From NCBI GenBank assembly GCA_023413135.1, contig JAEZQK010000118.1, positions 1 to 64,000 on the forward strand: a DNA stretch of 64,000 bases, written 5' to 3'. A model generated the notes under the pieces. The model saw only the letters and a list, made by a program, of their open reading frames with translations. It was not told the origin of the DNA and ran no database searches. Shown piece by piece: positions 44,150-53,172 of the stretch (its first letter is position 1; each line of letters starts with the position of its first letter). Position numbers and translations under genes: made by a program. The DNA comes from Bacillota bacterium (GTDB taxonomy: Bacteria; Bacillota; Clostridia; Christensenellales; Aristaeellaceae).

Positions 44150-44554
44150 ATGAAAAGAAAGCGCATCGTGATTTTAGCCGCCGTACTGCTGGTGCTGGTT
44201 GCCGTATCCCTTGGTTTACGGGGTTTTTTGAAGCACGTCGAGTCGAACCTTGCAAGGCTTACAGACTTGGCGCCCGCACAAATCGATTTGACCGCATTGG
44301 CGGACGGAACCTATTCCGGCAGCTATTCCGTCTTTCCCGTTTCCGCCAAGGTCTTAGTTACGGTAAAGGATCACAGGATGACCGAAATCAAGCTTATAGA
44401 GCATAAGAACGGGCAAGGCGCTTTAGCGGAAGCGATTCCTGGCAAGGTGATGAAGGCCCAATCCTTGCAGGTGGATTCCGTATCCGGCGCCACATACAGC
44501 AGCAAGGTCATATTGAAGGCGATTGAAAATGCGCTGCTCGGCGGCAAGCCATAA
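44150..44554 (+). CDS. Membrane-anchored FMN-binding domain protein
   Basis: 134-residue protein with an N-terminal membrane anchor (about 5-24) and one FMN-binding domain (about 50-130; ADGTYSGSYSVFPVSAKVLV). SVSGATYSS matches the motif at which ApbE-type enzymes attach FMN covalently. This kind of extracytoplasmic flavoprotein takes part in Rnf/NQR-like or extracellular electron transfer. ATG at 44150 is preferred to TTG at 44144 because AAGGGG is nearer. No apbE is seen in the window. Confidence 0.86.
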   Translation: MKRKRIVILAAVLLVLVAVSLGLRGFLKHVESNLARLTDLAPAQIDLTALADGTYSGSYSVFPVSAKVLVTVKDHRMTEIKLIEHKNGQGALAEAIPGKVMKAQSLQVDSVSGATYSSKVILKAIENALLGGKP

Positions 44555-44579
44555 GAGAGCGGAACAGGAGCGAACGGAT

Positions 44580-45326
44580 ATGAGCATTCAAAAATACTAT
44601 CAAGCCCTTCCCATGCAGGAAAGGGTCAGCTTTCAAGACGAAACGGGGCTTAAAAAATGGCGGCTGCTTTACAAAATAGCGGGCATAGCAGCCATTGCAA
44701 TGGTGGCTTTGATCGCTGTTCAGATTGCGGTGTTTAGCCTATGGCCAACGCCAAAGGATATACTTGCGTGGTTCCAAGTGTTTCAAAGCAGTTGGATTTT
44801 GGGCCTTATGCATCTTGACTTTCTCTATATCATCAACAATACCATTGTAGCGCTCATGTACCTTGCCTTTTATCTGTCGCTCAAAAACAAGAACGAATCC
44901 CTGATGCTGATCGCCCTTGTATGCGGCACGCTGGCTACCGCGGCCTATTATGCATCCAATCCGGCATTTGAGATGCTGTCCCTCAGCCGGCAATTCAGCA
45001 CAAGTGCCACGGAGTTGGAAAAAGCCGTGTACCTTGCCGCCGGTCAGACGCTGATCATGCGGTGGAAAGGCACGGCCTTTGATATTTACTATATCCTGAG
45101 CGCTTTGTGCCTGATCATCGTTGCCCGCGTCATGTATGGCAGCGCCATCTATGGGAAACGGATGGCCGCAATCGGTTTGGCCTCCGGCCTACTGATGCTG
45201 ATCCCCTCTACGGCAGGGACCCTAGGCCTTTACTTTGCGCTGGCATCTCTCGTTCCGTGGGTGGTTTTTTCCTGGCTGGCAGCCGTAAGGTTTTTATACT
45301 TGGGATCAATCATGGCCATTAGCTGA
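44580..45326 (+). CDS. DUF4386-like multi-pass membrane protein
   Basis: 248-residue protein with about six or seven membrane helices (IAAIAMVALIAVQIAVF; YIINNTIVALMYLAFYLSL; LIALVCGTLATAAYYAS; YYILSALCLIIVARV; LYFALASLVPWVVFSWLAA). The TSATELEKAVYLAAGQTL segment between helices is typical of DUF4386 proteins. Function unknown; last gene of the TetR operon. GGAG precedes the ATG at 44580. Converges with the chemotaxis gene. Confidence 0.75.
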   Translation: MSIQKYYQALPMQERVSFQDETGLKKWRLLYKIAGIAAIAMVALIAVQIAVFSLWPTPKDILAWFQVFQSSWILGLMHLDFLYIINNTIVALMYLAFYLSLKNKNESLMLIALVCGTLATAAYYASNPAFEMLSLSRQFSTSATELEKAVYLAAGQTLIMRWKGTAFDIYYILSALCLIIVARVMYGSAIYGKRMAAIGLASGLLMLIPSTAGTLGLYFALASLVPWVVFSWLAAVRFLYLGSIMAIS

Positions 45327-45416
45327 TTCGCATCCGCCTCCTTGGGCCAGCGCCCGCACACATCTGGCTAATCGCCGCATCGCTTTGCTGCCGCTCGCGC
45401 TTTTTGAAGCTGATAA

Positions 45417-47177
45417 TCAGTACTTTCCAAGCCTGTTCTTAAGAACAGTCCGTTGCGTGGTGCCGGTGAAGGACGGTTCCGGCCCCAGGTCAAGGGTATA
45501 GGATTCCGCCTGCAGCTTGAATTTGCGTATCTCATTTTGCAGCATCTGAGCCTGTGCGGCAAACTCCTCGCTGGAGGCAGAACTTTCCTCCGCGCTGGCG
45601 GCATTGGTTTGGACCACAGCGGATACCTGTGTTAGCCCTTGATTGATTTGCTCAATGGCGCCGGCTTGACGTGCAGAGGCTTCGTCGATGTCTTTAATTA
45701 CCTGCTCTACCAGCCTTTCCTTTTCGGCCACATCCTTAAGGATCATTGCCGCTTCAGCCGCCAGCTTCTCGCCGCCTGCGACCGTGCTGGAAGAATGCTC
45801 GATAAGCTCAGCGGTCTGCTTGGCAGCCTCGGCGGATTTTGCAGCCAGGTTGCGCACCTCATCTGCCACCACTGCAAAGCCCTTTCCGGCATTGCCTGCC
45901 CGGGCGGCCTCAATGGCAGCGTTCAAGGCGAGGATGTTGGTTTGGAATGCAATGTCTTCTATTACTTTGGTGATGCTGGATATTTTCTCGGATGATTCGC
46001 CGATATCCCGCATGGCAGCGTTCAGCTTTTGCATATGTGCGTTGCTTTCGTTCACGCCGATGCCGGCCTGGTTTACATACCCGGTTGCCTTTTGCGCATG
46101 ATCAGCATTTTGGGCTGCCTGCTGGGCAACGTGGGCAATGGAGGAATTCAACTGTTCGACAGTGGAGGCCTGCTCTGTGGTGCCGGAGGCCAATGCCTGG
46201 GCGGTAGCGGCGATTTGGGTTGCGCCGGAATTTACCTGGCCTGCCGCAGCGCTTATCAGCACCATGGTCTGATTCAGATCCTTCACAATTTTACTGAGCG
46301 CAAGCCCCAGAACATCCTGCTCCGAGCGCAAGGGAACTTCAATGGTGAAATCACCCCGGCTGATGCCCTCCGCTGCTTTCACTTGCCTTCTTATGCCTTC
46401 CAGCATTTTCATAAATGCACCGGCCAGCTTGCCCGTTTCGTCTTGGGTTTTGATATCGCTCAAATCAATATCCACATGGCCCAGCGCGATGCTGTTGGAT
46501 GCTTCTGCAACACGGCCTATGGGATCGCTGATCATTTTCGATATTTTGATGCCAAGGACAACAGCACCGATCATGCCTATGATTGCAATGAAGATCAGTA
46601 TGATCGTCAGAAGGGCGGCTGTGCTGCTATTTGCATTGTTGGCAGATTTCGCGTTTGACATCTGATTGTCAACCAACGTATCGTAATTTTGAAACAGTTT
46701 TTCCACATCGTCGGTTGCTGTAACCAGATGGGCATTTGCAGCCGCCTGACCCTCGGTTCTTGCCAGATCCAGCGTCTTTTCAATAGTAGGAGCCACCTCA
46801 ATGTGAAAGAGATCAGCCGCTTCATCAAACAGGGATAAATCTGCTGCATCATCTATGCTTTCCCGATAGGCGGCAGATTCCCTCAGAAATATATCCTTTG
46901 AGTTCAGATAGCTTTTTTCAAAGCTATCGATTTTTTGCAGATCCCCCGCTGCAATAATGGCGCCTCTGGCATCTACACGCATCTGGTATAGGCTTTTTAC
47001 CGCATACATCAGGTTTTCAACCGGCGCGGTTTCTTTTTCATACATGGAAGCTCCCATGGTTTTAATCTGAAGCATTCCAGCGATACCGATACCACCTACA
47101 ATAAGCAGCATGATAGACAAGGCTAGGAACCCCGTGAGAATTTTGCGGAAAATGCTGTAGTTGCCAAATGCCTTCAT
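45417..47177 (-). CDS. Methyl-accepting chemotaxis protein
   Basis: 586-residue transmembrane chemoreceptor. Helix 1 (about 10-32), an extracellular four-helix-bundle sensor (33-185), helix 2 (about 190-212, TIILIFIAIIGMIGAVVLG-like), HAMP (213-265), then the long coiled-coil signalling domain with the conserved hairpin tip LALNAAIEAARAGNAGKGFA and FAVVADEVRNLA. The glutamate/glutamine-rich methylation helices flank it. ATG at 47177 follows AAGGAAGG. No che or flagellar genes are nearby. Confidence 0.93.
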   Translation of the reverse strand: MKAFGNYSIFRKILTGFLALSIMLLIVGGIGIAGMLQIKTMGASMYEKETAPVENLMYAVKSLYQMRVDARGAIIAAGDLQKIDSFEKSYLNSKDIFLRESAAYRESIDDAADLSLFDEAADLFHIEVAPTIEKTLDLARTEGQAAANAHLVTATDDVEKLFQNYDTLVDNQMSNAKSANNANSSTAALLTIILIFIAIIGMIGAVVLGIKISKMISDPIGRVAEASNSIALGHVDIDLSDIKTQDETGKLAGAFMKMLEGIRRQVKAAEGISRGDFTIEVPLRSEQDVLGLALSKIVKDLNQTMVLISAAAGQVNSGATQIAATAQALASGTTEQASTVEQLNSSIAHVAQQAAQNADHAQKATGYVNQAGIGVNESNAHMQKLNAAMRDIGESSEKISSITKVIEDIAFQTNILALNAAIEAARAGNAGKGFAVVADEVRNLAAKSAEAAKQTAELIEHSSSTVAGGEKLAAEAAMILKDVAEKERLVEQVIKDIDEASARQAGAIEQINQGLTQVSAVVQTNAASAEESSASSEEFAAQAQMLQNEIRKFKLQAESYTLDLGPEPSFTGTTQRTVLKNRLGKY

Positions 47178-47519
47178 TTGTAAAACCTTCCTTTTTATTA
47201 ATGATTCATGTATTTTTCCTTCCAATGTGATACCCTTCCCTGGGGAGACTGAACCAGCCGCCGGAGTTTTTTGCTAAAATCCGTTTTTGAATATCTAAAC
47301 CTTATCACCTCATAACCAAATAGGTGTAAGCAGTATACCACATTTTTTCTGTTTCATATATCGTATTTAGAAATATTTTTTGTTTTTTTGTCGATTATTG
47401 TCGTATAGCAGCAATAAAGGTAAACAACATAGGGGAAGACCCATCCATTGAAAAATATCATTTGAATATGACATGCTGTTGTCCATTTTTTATGCTATTA
47501 TTTTCCGGGGGGAATACAA
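47178..47519. other. Intergenic region between divergent MCP and hypothetical gene
   Basis: AT-rich, no gene. TATACT on the minus strand (complement at 47332-47337) is a reasonable -10 for the chemoreceptor gene, without a good -35. Nothing else is supported. Confidence 0.4.
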
Positions 47520-48641
47520 ATGAACAGATCAGCTATCGATCTAAAGAGCCTCGTTTCGGAAGGAAAAATCAATATGGCCATGCATGATGCCGTGCTGCAC
47601 ATGACTGCCGAGCGCGCCATCCATGATGTGGGGTACAATATAAGGCGCGACAGGATAACTTCGTTCGTGTCGCTTCCTGGCCGGTACCGGGTGCCAATGC
47701 GGATCGATATGGAAATCCGGATCGATGCCCCTGAAATGCTTTTGCTTATCGGCGGCGGGCATATCAGCTTCGGTTCGCCGGCCATGGAAAACCGAAGGAT
47801 CGAAGATATGGCGGAGCCTTCCGGCAAGCCCAGAACGTATGACAACAGCATAACATTCGATGAATTTGTGACTGTTTCCGTCATTTTCAACCTGAAAGAG
47901 ATGCAGATACTGATCGGGGGCGAAGAGCGGTATTATTCGGTCAAAGAACGGTATATGAAATCAAAATATTTCCATGAGCTGAACATTGAAGGATTCGCCA
48001 TCGGCTTGACCTGTACAAAGCGCACCGACCTTTGCATCCGTTCGATCACCATTACCGAATATGACAATGATATTCAGTTGATACACACGCCGGGCAAAAT
48101 CGTTGACGGGCTCTCCGGCCGGCCGGACGAACCGCAACAAAAACCAACATTTGATTCCTGCATAGCGGGATTGCCGGATGCGATTCGAAACGAGGTCATC
48201 AAAACGGCGGCTTTTTTGAAGTCGCTTAAAAATCTGAAATTCAAAAGAATCATCGACAGGCTTGGAAACAAGATATCATTTGTTGCATCCGACGCGGGCA
48301 TATCCTATGCCTTATACTTAAGCGGGAATGTAATGCACCATTCGCTTCAATGGTATATCGTCACCAACAGCAAGCCCGAGCTTTGGCACAGAAAGGCCAA
48401 TTCCCTGGAGGACGTATTGAACGGGTTAAGCAGTACATCCCCCGCATTGGCCGGGAGGATCTTCTACAACCTGAATGAATGCATTGCCTGCCGGGAACAC
48501 TGCCTGGCAAAAACGGCCTATACGTATCAGGGGCAGCGGAAAACAACTTGCCACGGTCATATTTTCTTCAAGATGTGCGCCGCCGATTTTCAGGATGTAC
48601 GCGATTTTCTCTTAGCAATCGATTCAATGGGCAATGGCTGA
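47520..48641 (+). CDS. Unrecognised conserved-looking protein with Cys cluster
   Basis: 373-residue cytoplasmic protein with no family I can name. The N-terminal half is beta-rich (RYRVPMRIDMEIRI, LLLIGGGHISFG) and recalls a jelly-roll/LamG-like or carbohydrate-binding fold; the C-terminal part has a conserved-looking Cys pattern CIACREHCLAKT followed by TTCHGHIFFKMC, suggestive of metal binding or disulfide exchange. Shine-Dalgarno GGGGGG upstream. It is flanked by a chemoreceptor and a LysR regulator with no operon partner. Confidence 0.6.
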   Translation: MNRSAIDLKSLVSEGKINMAMHDAVLHMTAERAIHDVGYNIRRDRITSFVSLPGRYRVPMRIDMEIRIDAPEMLLLIGGGHISFGSPAMENRRIEDMAEPSGKPRTYDNSITFDEFVTVSVIFNLKEMQILIGGEERYYSVKERYMKSKYFHELNIEGFAIGLTCTKRTDLCIRSITITEYDNDIQLIHTPGKIVDGLSGRPDEPQQKPTFDSCIAGLPDAIRNEVIKTAAFLKSLKNLKFKRIIDRLGNKISFVASDAGISYALYLSGNVMHHSLQWYIVTNSKPELWHRKANSLEDVLNGLSSTSPALAGRIFYNLNECIACREHCLAKTAYTYQGQRKTTCHGHIFFKMCAADFQDVRDFLLAIDSMGNG

Positions 48642-48694
48642 TGATTTGGCAAGCATGACCATCAAAAAGTAATGGCGGGGAAGGGTTGCTTTCA

Positions 48695-49579
48695 TCATGC
48701 CCTAGCATCGAAATTCCGGCACATGGCTATAAACTCTTTTGCCAGATTGGCAAGGAGTTTGTTTTTATGATAGATAACATAAAATTTCCGGTCAAAATTA
48801 AGCTGTGCAACATGCAATTCAACGACCGTTTCATTTTCCAACTCATCCCGTACCAGCATATAGGGCAGGACAGAAACCCCCAGTCCCTTGCTGACCGCAT
48901 TTACCAGAGCTTCCGTGCTTGTGCTCTCCCACGCCGGAGTATAGGTGTATTCGAAGGATTTTAGAACGTGATCAAACAGCTCTCTGGTACCGCTTCCTTC
49001 CTCACGCAGCAGCAATTGCCGTGAAAGCAGCTGCTCAATCGTTACGGTTTTCTTTTTGCAAAGGGGATCGGAGGGGCTGCATATGACAGCCAGCCTGTCT
49101 TTCATATAGGCATCGCAAATAATATTGTCTGAATGGATTGTGCCTTCTATGAATGCAAAATCAAGATCGTTTTGCAGTATCTTTTTTTCAATGATATCGG
49201 AGCTGCCGATAAAAACCTCGATGCTGGCCTGAGGGTGGCTTTTTAAGAAAGTACTTACATACTGCGGCATAAGGTGGGTGCCGATGGTAATGGAAGCGCC
49301 GATTTGCAGTTTTCCTGATCGCTCCCACTGGCGTACGGTATTTTCCATGTCGTCAAAAAGAGATAGGATATGGGTTGCATATTCAAGCATTTTCTTTCCC
49401 GCATCGGTAAGATAGAGCCGTTTGGAGATACGGTCAAATAGCTTTACATCGTAGTATTCCTCCAGTTCCTTTACGGCGATGCTGACCGCAGGCTGTGCGA
49501 TATGCAGCTTCCCTGCGGCTTTTGTGATGCTGTTTTCCGAACAGACCGCCACGAAAATTCTCATATGCCGTAAAGTCAA
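48695..49579 (-). CDS. LysR-family transcriptional regulator
   Basis: 294-residue LysR regulator. N-terminal HTH MTLRHMRIFVAVCSENSITK, then AAGKLHIAQPAVSIAVKELE (about 1-60), substrate-binding domain 90-290 (for example IGASITIGTHLMPQYV). Divergent from the two chromate-transporter genes, so it is probably their regulator; the 160-bp repeat lies in the shared upstream region. Effector unknown. Confidence 0.9.
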   Translation of the reverse strand: MTLRHMRIFVAVCSENSITKAAGKLHIAQPAVSIAVKELEEYYDVKLFDRISKRLYLTDAGKKMLEYATHILSLFDDMENTVRQWERSGKLQIGASITIGTHLMPQYVSTFLKSHPQASIEVFIGSSDIIEKKILQNDLDFAFIEGTIHSDNIICDAYMKDRLAVICSPSDPLCKKKTVTIEQLLSRQLLLREEGSGTRELFDHVLKSFEYTYTPAWESTSTEALVNAVSKGLGVSVLPYMLVRDELENETVVELHVAQLNFDRKFYVIYHKNKLLANLAKEFIAMCRNFDARA

Positions 49580-49669
49580 CCGGCCCGCCTCCTTGGATTC
49601 ATAAATAAAACCATATGATTTTCATATGATTATAATATTTTACTTATTATTTAGCAAGAAGTATAATTA

Positions 49670-49829
49670 ATACTAATGGATAATATTAATGCGTCCAAAG
49701 CGGCGAGCTATTTTTGATGCGGGGCAAGGAGCCGGAGCGAGGCGTAGCAGCGCTACGTCGAGCGGAGAGCGACGCTGCCCCGCGCGAAAAGAGCCGCCGC
49801 GACGACGCATTAATGTTTGGAATTAGTAT
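49670..49829. repeat. 160-bp palindromic MITE-like element, copy 2
   Basis: Same ends (ATACTAAT/ATTAGTAT), length and central GTAGCGCTGCTAC as 18604-18763 but inverted; an estimate by eye gives about 90% identity. It sits between the lysR start and the chromate-transporter genes, ending 27 nt before the first transporter start, so it probably supplies or disrupts their promoter. Confidence 0.85.
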
Positions 49830-49856
49830 AAAAAGCAAAAGATGGGAGGGCTGGGC

Positions 49857-50435
49857 TTGAGGCATAATCTGAAGTTTTACTTGAAGCTTTTTCAATCCAC
49901 CTTTCAATTAAGCGCCTTTACCTTTGGCGGCGGTTATGTGATCATTCCGCTTATGAAAAAGCAGTTTGTGGAGAAGCTGGGGTGGATAGACGAAAAAGAA
50001 ATGCTTGATTTTACGGCCATAGCGCAATCATCACCCGGAGCAATGGCAGTTAACGCTTCTGTTTTGCTGGGATATCACCTTTCAGGAATTCCCGGTGCTT
50101 TGATGGCGATTTTCGGCACCGTGCTGCCGCCCTTGATACTATTATCAGTCATCTCTGTAGGATACAGCGCGTTTATAAGCAACGAGGTTGTGAAAAATGT
50201 CCTGCGCGGTATGGAGGCAGGCGTTTGCGCGGTCATCATCGATGTGGTCATCGATATGAGCCGGACGGTTATGAAAAGCAAAAAAATCTTATCGGTGATC
50301 CTTATGATCGCCGCGTTTCTAGCGGTTGCCGTATTCAAAGTGAACGTTGTATATGTCATCCTCACCTGCGGGCTTGCCGGCTTCCTTTCGGTTGTAAAAA
50401 AACAGAGGAAGGATGATAAGCATGATATATCTTAA
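49857..50435 (+). CDS. Chromate transporter, first half (ChrA-like)
   Basis: 192-residue membrane protein with about six helices, the N-terminal-type half of a two-gene CHR transporter: FQLSAFTFGGGYVIIPLM, then AIAQSSPGAMAVNASVLLGY and LPPLILLSVISVGYSAF. Exports chromate by proton exchange in known members; short-chain CHR pairs function together. Start TTG 49857 follows GGGAGGG with a 7-nt gap; ATG at 49842 is inside the Shine-Dalgarno region. The next gene overlaps by 14 nt. Confidence 0.85.
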   Translation: MRHNLKFYLKLFQSTFQLSAFTFGGGYVIIPLMKKQFVEKLGWIDEKEMLDFTAIAQSSPGAMAVNASVLLGYHLSGIPGALMAIFGTVLPPLILLSVISVGYSAFISNEVVKNVLRGMEAGVCAVIIDVVIDMSRTVMKSKKILSVILMIAAFLAVAVFKVNVVYVILTCGLAGFLSVVKKQRKDDKHDIS

Positions 50436-50982
50436 GCTGTTTTGGGCATTTATCCAGATCGGGCTGTTCAGTATCGGCGGCGGTTATGCGGCAATGCCGC
50501 TGATACAAAATCAGGTGGTCCACACGTACGGCTGGCTGAATATGAATGAGTTTGCCGACATTATCACCATATCGCAGATGACCCCCGGCCCAATTGCAAT
50601 CAATTCCGCAACATTTGTCGGCACACGCATTGCGGGTGTTGGGGGAGCAATTGTGGCGACGCTCGGCTGCATTCTGCCTTCCTGCGTGATTGTTTTGCTG
50701 CTCGCGATATTGTATAGGAAATACAAAAACTTGAAATATGTGCAAGGAATTTTGAAAAGTCTTCACCCTGCCGTAGTCGGATTGATCGCCTCCGCGGGAA
50801 TTTCGATCATAGCGCATGCGCTGTGGAACGGAAGCATTATTTCTTTTGATGCAAGCAGCATTGATTTTGTTGCGGCTGCCATGATGGCACTTTGTGTTTT
50901 TTTGTTAAGGAAAACAAAGCTGAATCCCATTTTTGTTATGCTCGGCGCAGGGGCTATTGGAGGGGTGATATATCTCCTATAG
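50422..50982 (+). CDS. Chromate transporter, second half (ChrA-like)
   Basis: 186-residue partner of the preceding gene, with the same fold: FSIGGGYAAMPLIQNQV, ITISQMTPGPIAINSATFVG, LGCILPSCVIVLLLAILY. The ATG at 50422 follows GGAAGG; ATG at 50413 also possible. Its 3' end overlaps the convergent arsA gene by 6 nt. Two such half-length genes replace the single 400-residue ChrA of Gram-negatives. Confidence 0.85.
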   Translation: MIYLKLFWAFIQIGLFSIGGGYAAMPLIQNQVVHTYGWLNMNEFADIITISQMTPGPIAINSATFVGTRIAGVGGAIVATLGCILPSCVIVLLLAILYRKYKNLKYVQGILKSLHPAVVGLIASAGISIIAHALWNGSIISFDASSIDFVAAAMMALCVFLLRKTKLNPIFVMLGAGAIGGVIYLL

Positions 50983-52713
50983 CCCGAGCAGGCCGGCGCC
51001 CTGTATATTGCCTGGTTTCCAGCCGATAACGGAAAAGCATCCGTGAGAATGCTCATCCACCTTGTTGATCCATTCCACTTCATTGCTTGCCTTTGCGGCC
51101 AGCGTCCGGTTCGTTGTGCCGGATTGATACATGGAGGAATTGATCACCCACCATTTCGTTGCAATTCCTGCGCGCTTCAAATCCTCCTCAAGGCGCAGCG
51201 CCTCATATACCGGCGTGGCTTCGGCAAGTGTGACGATGATGACCGCCGTGTCAGCCGCATTGCGCAATTTCGGGAGCAGCTTTTTCACCGGTTCGGGAAT
51301 GTTCCCCTGAGACCGCTGGAGCTCTCTATGGTAGCTCTGGGTAGAATCAAGCAAAAGCAGCGTGTGCCCTGTTGGCGCCGTATCGATGACAACAACCTCA
51401 TTTTCCGCTTTTTCAACGATCTTGGCGAAGGCCCGGAACACGGCAATCTCCTGCGTACAGGGGGAACGCAGATCCTCCTCGATGTAGGCGATGTCCTCCT
51501 CCGACATGGTTTCACGCGCCTTTGCCAGCACCTCCTCCTGATACTTTTTCAGCTCGGCGCGCTCATCAATATGGCTCATGCCGATCCCGCTGTCCTCATG
51601 CACAACGTACTTCAAATGGGCCGCAGGATCAGTCGTGGTGAGGTGCACCTTTTTCCCTTTCGCGGATAAGCCCAGGGCAATGGCCGCCGCAACGGTGGTC
51701 TTCCCGACGCCGCCTTTCCCCATGGTAAAAATGACTTTCTTGCCGGCCAAATACAGGTCATCTACGATGTCTCCGATCCGCTTGAAGGAATGCGCATGAA
51801 TCCTCTGTTCCTGAAAAGCGCAATGATCCAAAGTGAGCAATGACCGTACATTATCAACGCCTGTGATGTTGTAAGCCCGGAGCGGTATCCAATAGGCTTT
51901 CAGGCCTTGCAGCCCCATGGGCATTTGAGCAAGGGCCTTTTGCTGCTTTTGATACAGGCTTTCGGAGATGGCGTCGTCGAAAGCTGCCAGTACGCCGTTT
52001 ATCACCAGCACCTGATTGTTTACCCCAAGAGCGGCAAGCTCTTTGGAAGCCCGCTCCGCTTCCTTCAAGGGGGTGGCCTCGGGACGGGAAACAAGGATCA
52101 GCATAGTCAGATTTTCATCCGACAAAGTCGCAACGGCCTTTTTGTATATCTCCTTTTTGCTTTCCAGGCCTGAAAGCTGCCCCAGGCAGGAGGCGCCGTG
52201 GGTACTCTCGCTGATAAAATTGCTCCAGGCGGAAGGCAATTGCAGCATCCGAAGAGTGTGGCCTGTGGGCGCCGTGTCAAACAGGATATGGTCGAAATCC
52301 TTCTGCACGTTTTCATTGGCCAAAAAGTTTGTAAACTCATTGAAGGCGGCAATCTCAACGGTGCAGGAACCGGAAAGCTGCTCTTCCATGTTTTTGATCA
52401 CTGCATCGGGCAGCTTTCCGCGGTACGGTGCGATCACGCTTTCCCTGTATGCCGCGGCAGCCTGTATGGGATCAAGGTTTGCAACAACAAGGCGCGGCAC
52501 CTCTTTGATTTCCACGCCTTTATTGGAAAGCCCGGTATTGAAAACATCCTGCAGGTTTGAGGCCGGATCGGTGCTGATCAGCAGCACCTTCTTCCCGCTG
52601 TCCGCAAGCGCGACGGCTGTGGCACAGGCCACCGATGTCTTGCCGACACCGCCTTTGCCGGTGAAAAACAAGTATTTTGTGCGCGCTGCCGCATGAATTT
52701 GATAACTTTCCAA
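50977..52713 (-). CDS. arsA: ArsA arsenite-activated ATPase
   Basis: 578-residue tandem ATPase that powers arsenite export by the membrane partner. Two halves, each with a deviant Walker A: FTGKGGVGKTSVACATAV (about 17) and FTMGKGGVGKTTVAAAIAL (about 325), and the DTAPTGHTLRML / DTAPTGHTLLLL signature. Metalloid-site cysteines are in LSGSCTVEIAAF, GASCLGQLSG and RSPCTQEIAVF. Start is TTG (52713) with GGAGGG 8 nt upstream. Last gene of arsR-acr3-arsD-arsA, 47 nt after arsD. Confidence 0.95.
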   Translation of the reverse strand: MESYQIHAAARTKYLFFTGKGGVGKTSVACATAVALADSGKKVLLISTDPASNLQDVFNTGLSNKGVEIKEVPRLVVANLDPIQAAAAYRESVIAPYRGKLPDAVIKNMEEQLSGSCTVEIAAFNEFTNFLANENVQKDFDHILFDTAPTGHTLRMLQLPSAWSNFISESTHGASCLGQLSGLESKKEIYKKAVATLSDENLTMLILVSRPEATPLKEAERASKELAALGVNNQVLVINGVLAAFDDAISESLYQKQQKALAQMPMGLQGLKAYWIPLRAYNITGVDNVRSLLTLDHCAFQEQRIHAHSFKRIGDIVDDLYLAGKKVIFTMGKGGVGKTTVAAAIALGLSAKGKKVHLTTTDPAAHLKYVVHEDSGIGMSHIDERAELKKYQEEVLAKARETMSEEDIAYIEEDLRSPCTQEIAVFRAFAKIVEKAENEVVVIDTAPTGHTLLLLDSTQSYHRELQRSQGNIPEPVKKLLPKLRNAADTAVIIVTLAEATPVYEALRLEEDLKRAGIATKWWVINSSMYQSGTTNRTLAAKASNEVEWINKVDEHSHGCFSVIGWKPGNIQGAGLLGL

Positions 52714-52760
52714 ATCGAGTCCCTCCGGTTTTTGGCATATTTTTGCGGGCTGCGATGGGT

Positions 52761-53153
52761 TTAGCAGCAGTTGCCGCCTGAACAGCCGCAGCCATCCGCC
52801 CTTTTGATGGTACCCTTAACAATCTTTGGTTTCCCGCCCAAAACAGCAGCAGGAACATCAAGCAATCTTGCAAACTCCTCATTGGTGGGATACCTGCCGG
52901 TTATCACAATCTCGCCATCCACAACGATAGCCGGCAGTTCATCCACGCCGTTTATGTTGATGAATTCATTCACAGCCTTGTTGCTCACAAATTCCTGCGG
53001 CGCATTGGAAAGATTGTACCGCTTTACTTCGATTCCGCTTTTCTTTAATGTATTCAGTACAGTCGAAACCCTTAACAGTTCCGGATCCACGCCTACACCG
53101 CACAGGCCGGTTGCGCAGCACATAGCCGGTTCGTAGATAGACATCTCTTTCAT
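52761..53153 (-). CDS. arsD: ArsD arsenite metallochaperone
   Basis: 130-residue chaperone that passes As(III) to ArsA. The vicinal Cys pair CC12-13 and Cys18 in MCCATGLCGVGVDPELLR are the ArsD site, and the C-terminus carries further Cys (CGCSGGNCC). The middle shows thioredoxin-fold strands (RYNLSNAPQEFV, ELPAIVVDGEIV). ATG at 53153 follows AAGGAG; the frame runs on to 53342 inside acr3 without support. It precedes arsA, as usual. Confidence 0.93.
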   Translation of the reverse strand: MKEMSIYEPAMCCATGLCGVGVDPELLRVSTVLNTLKKSGIEVKRYNLSNAPQEFVSNKAVNEFININGVDELPAIVVDGEIVITGRYPTNEEFARLLDVPAAVLGGKPKIVKGTIKRADGCGCSGGNCC

Positions 53154-53172
53154 GAAAAACATCTCCTTCAAA

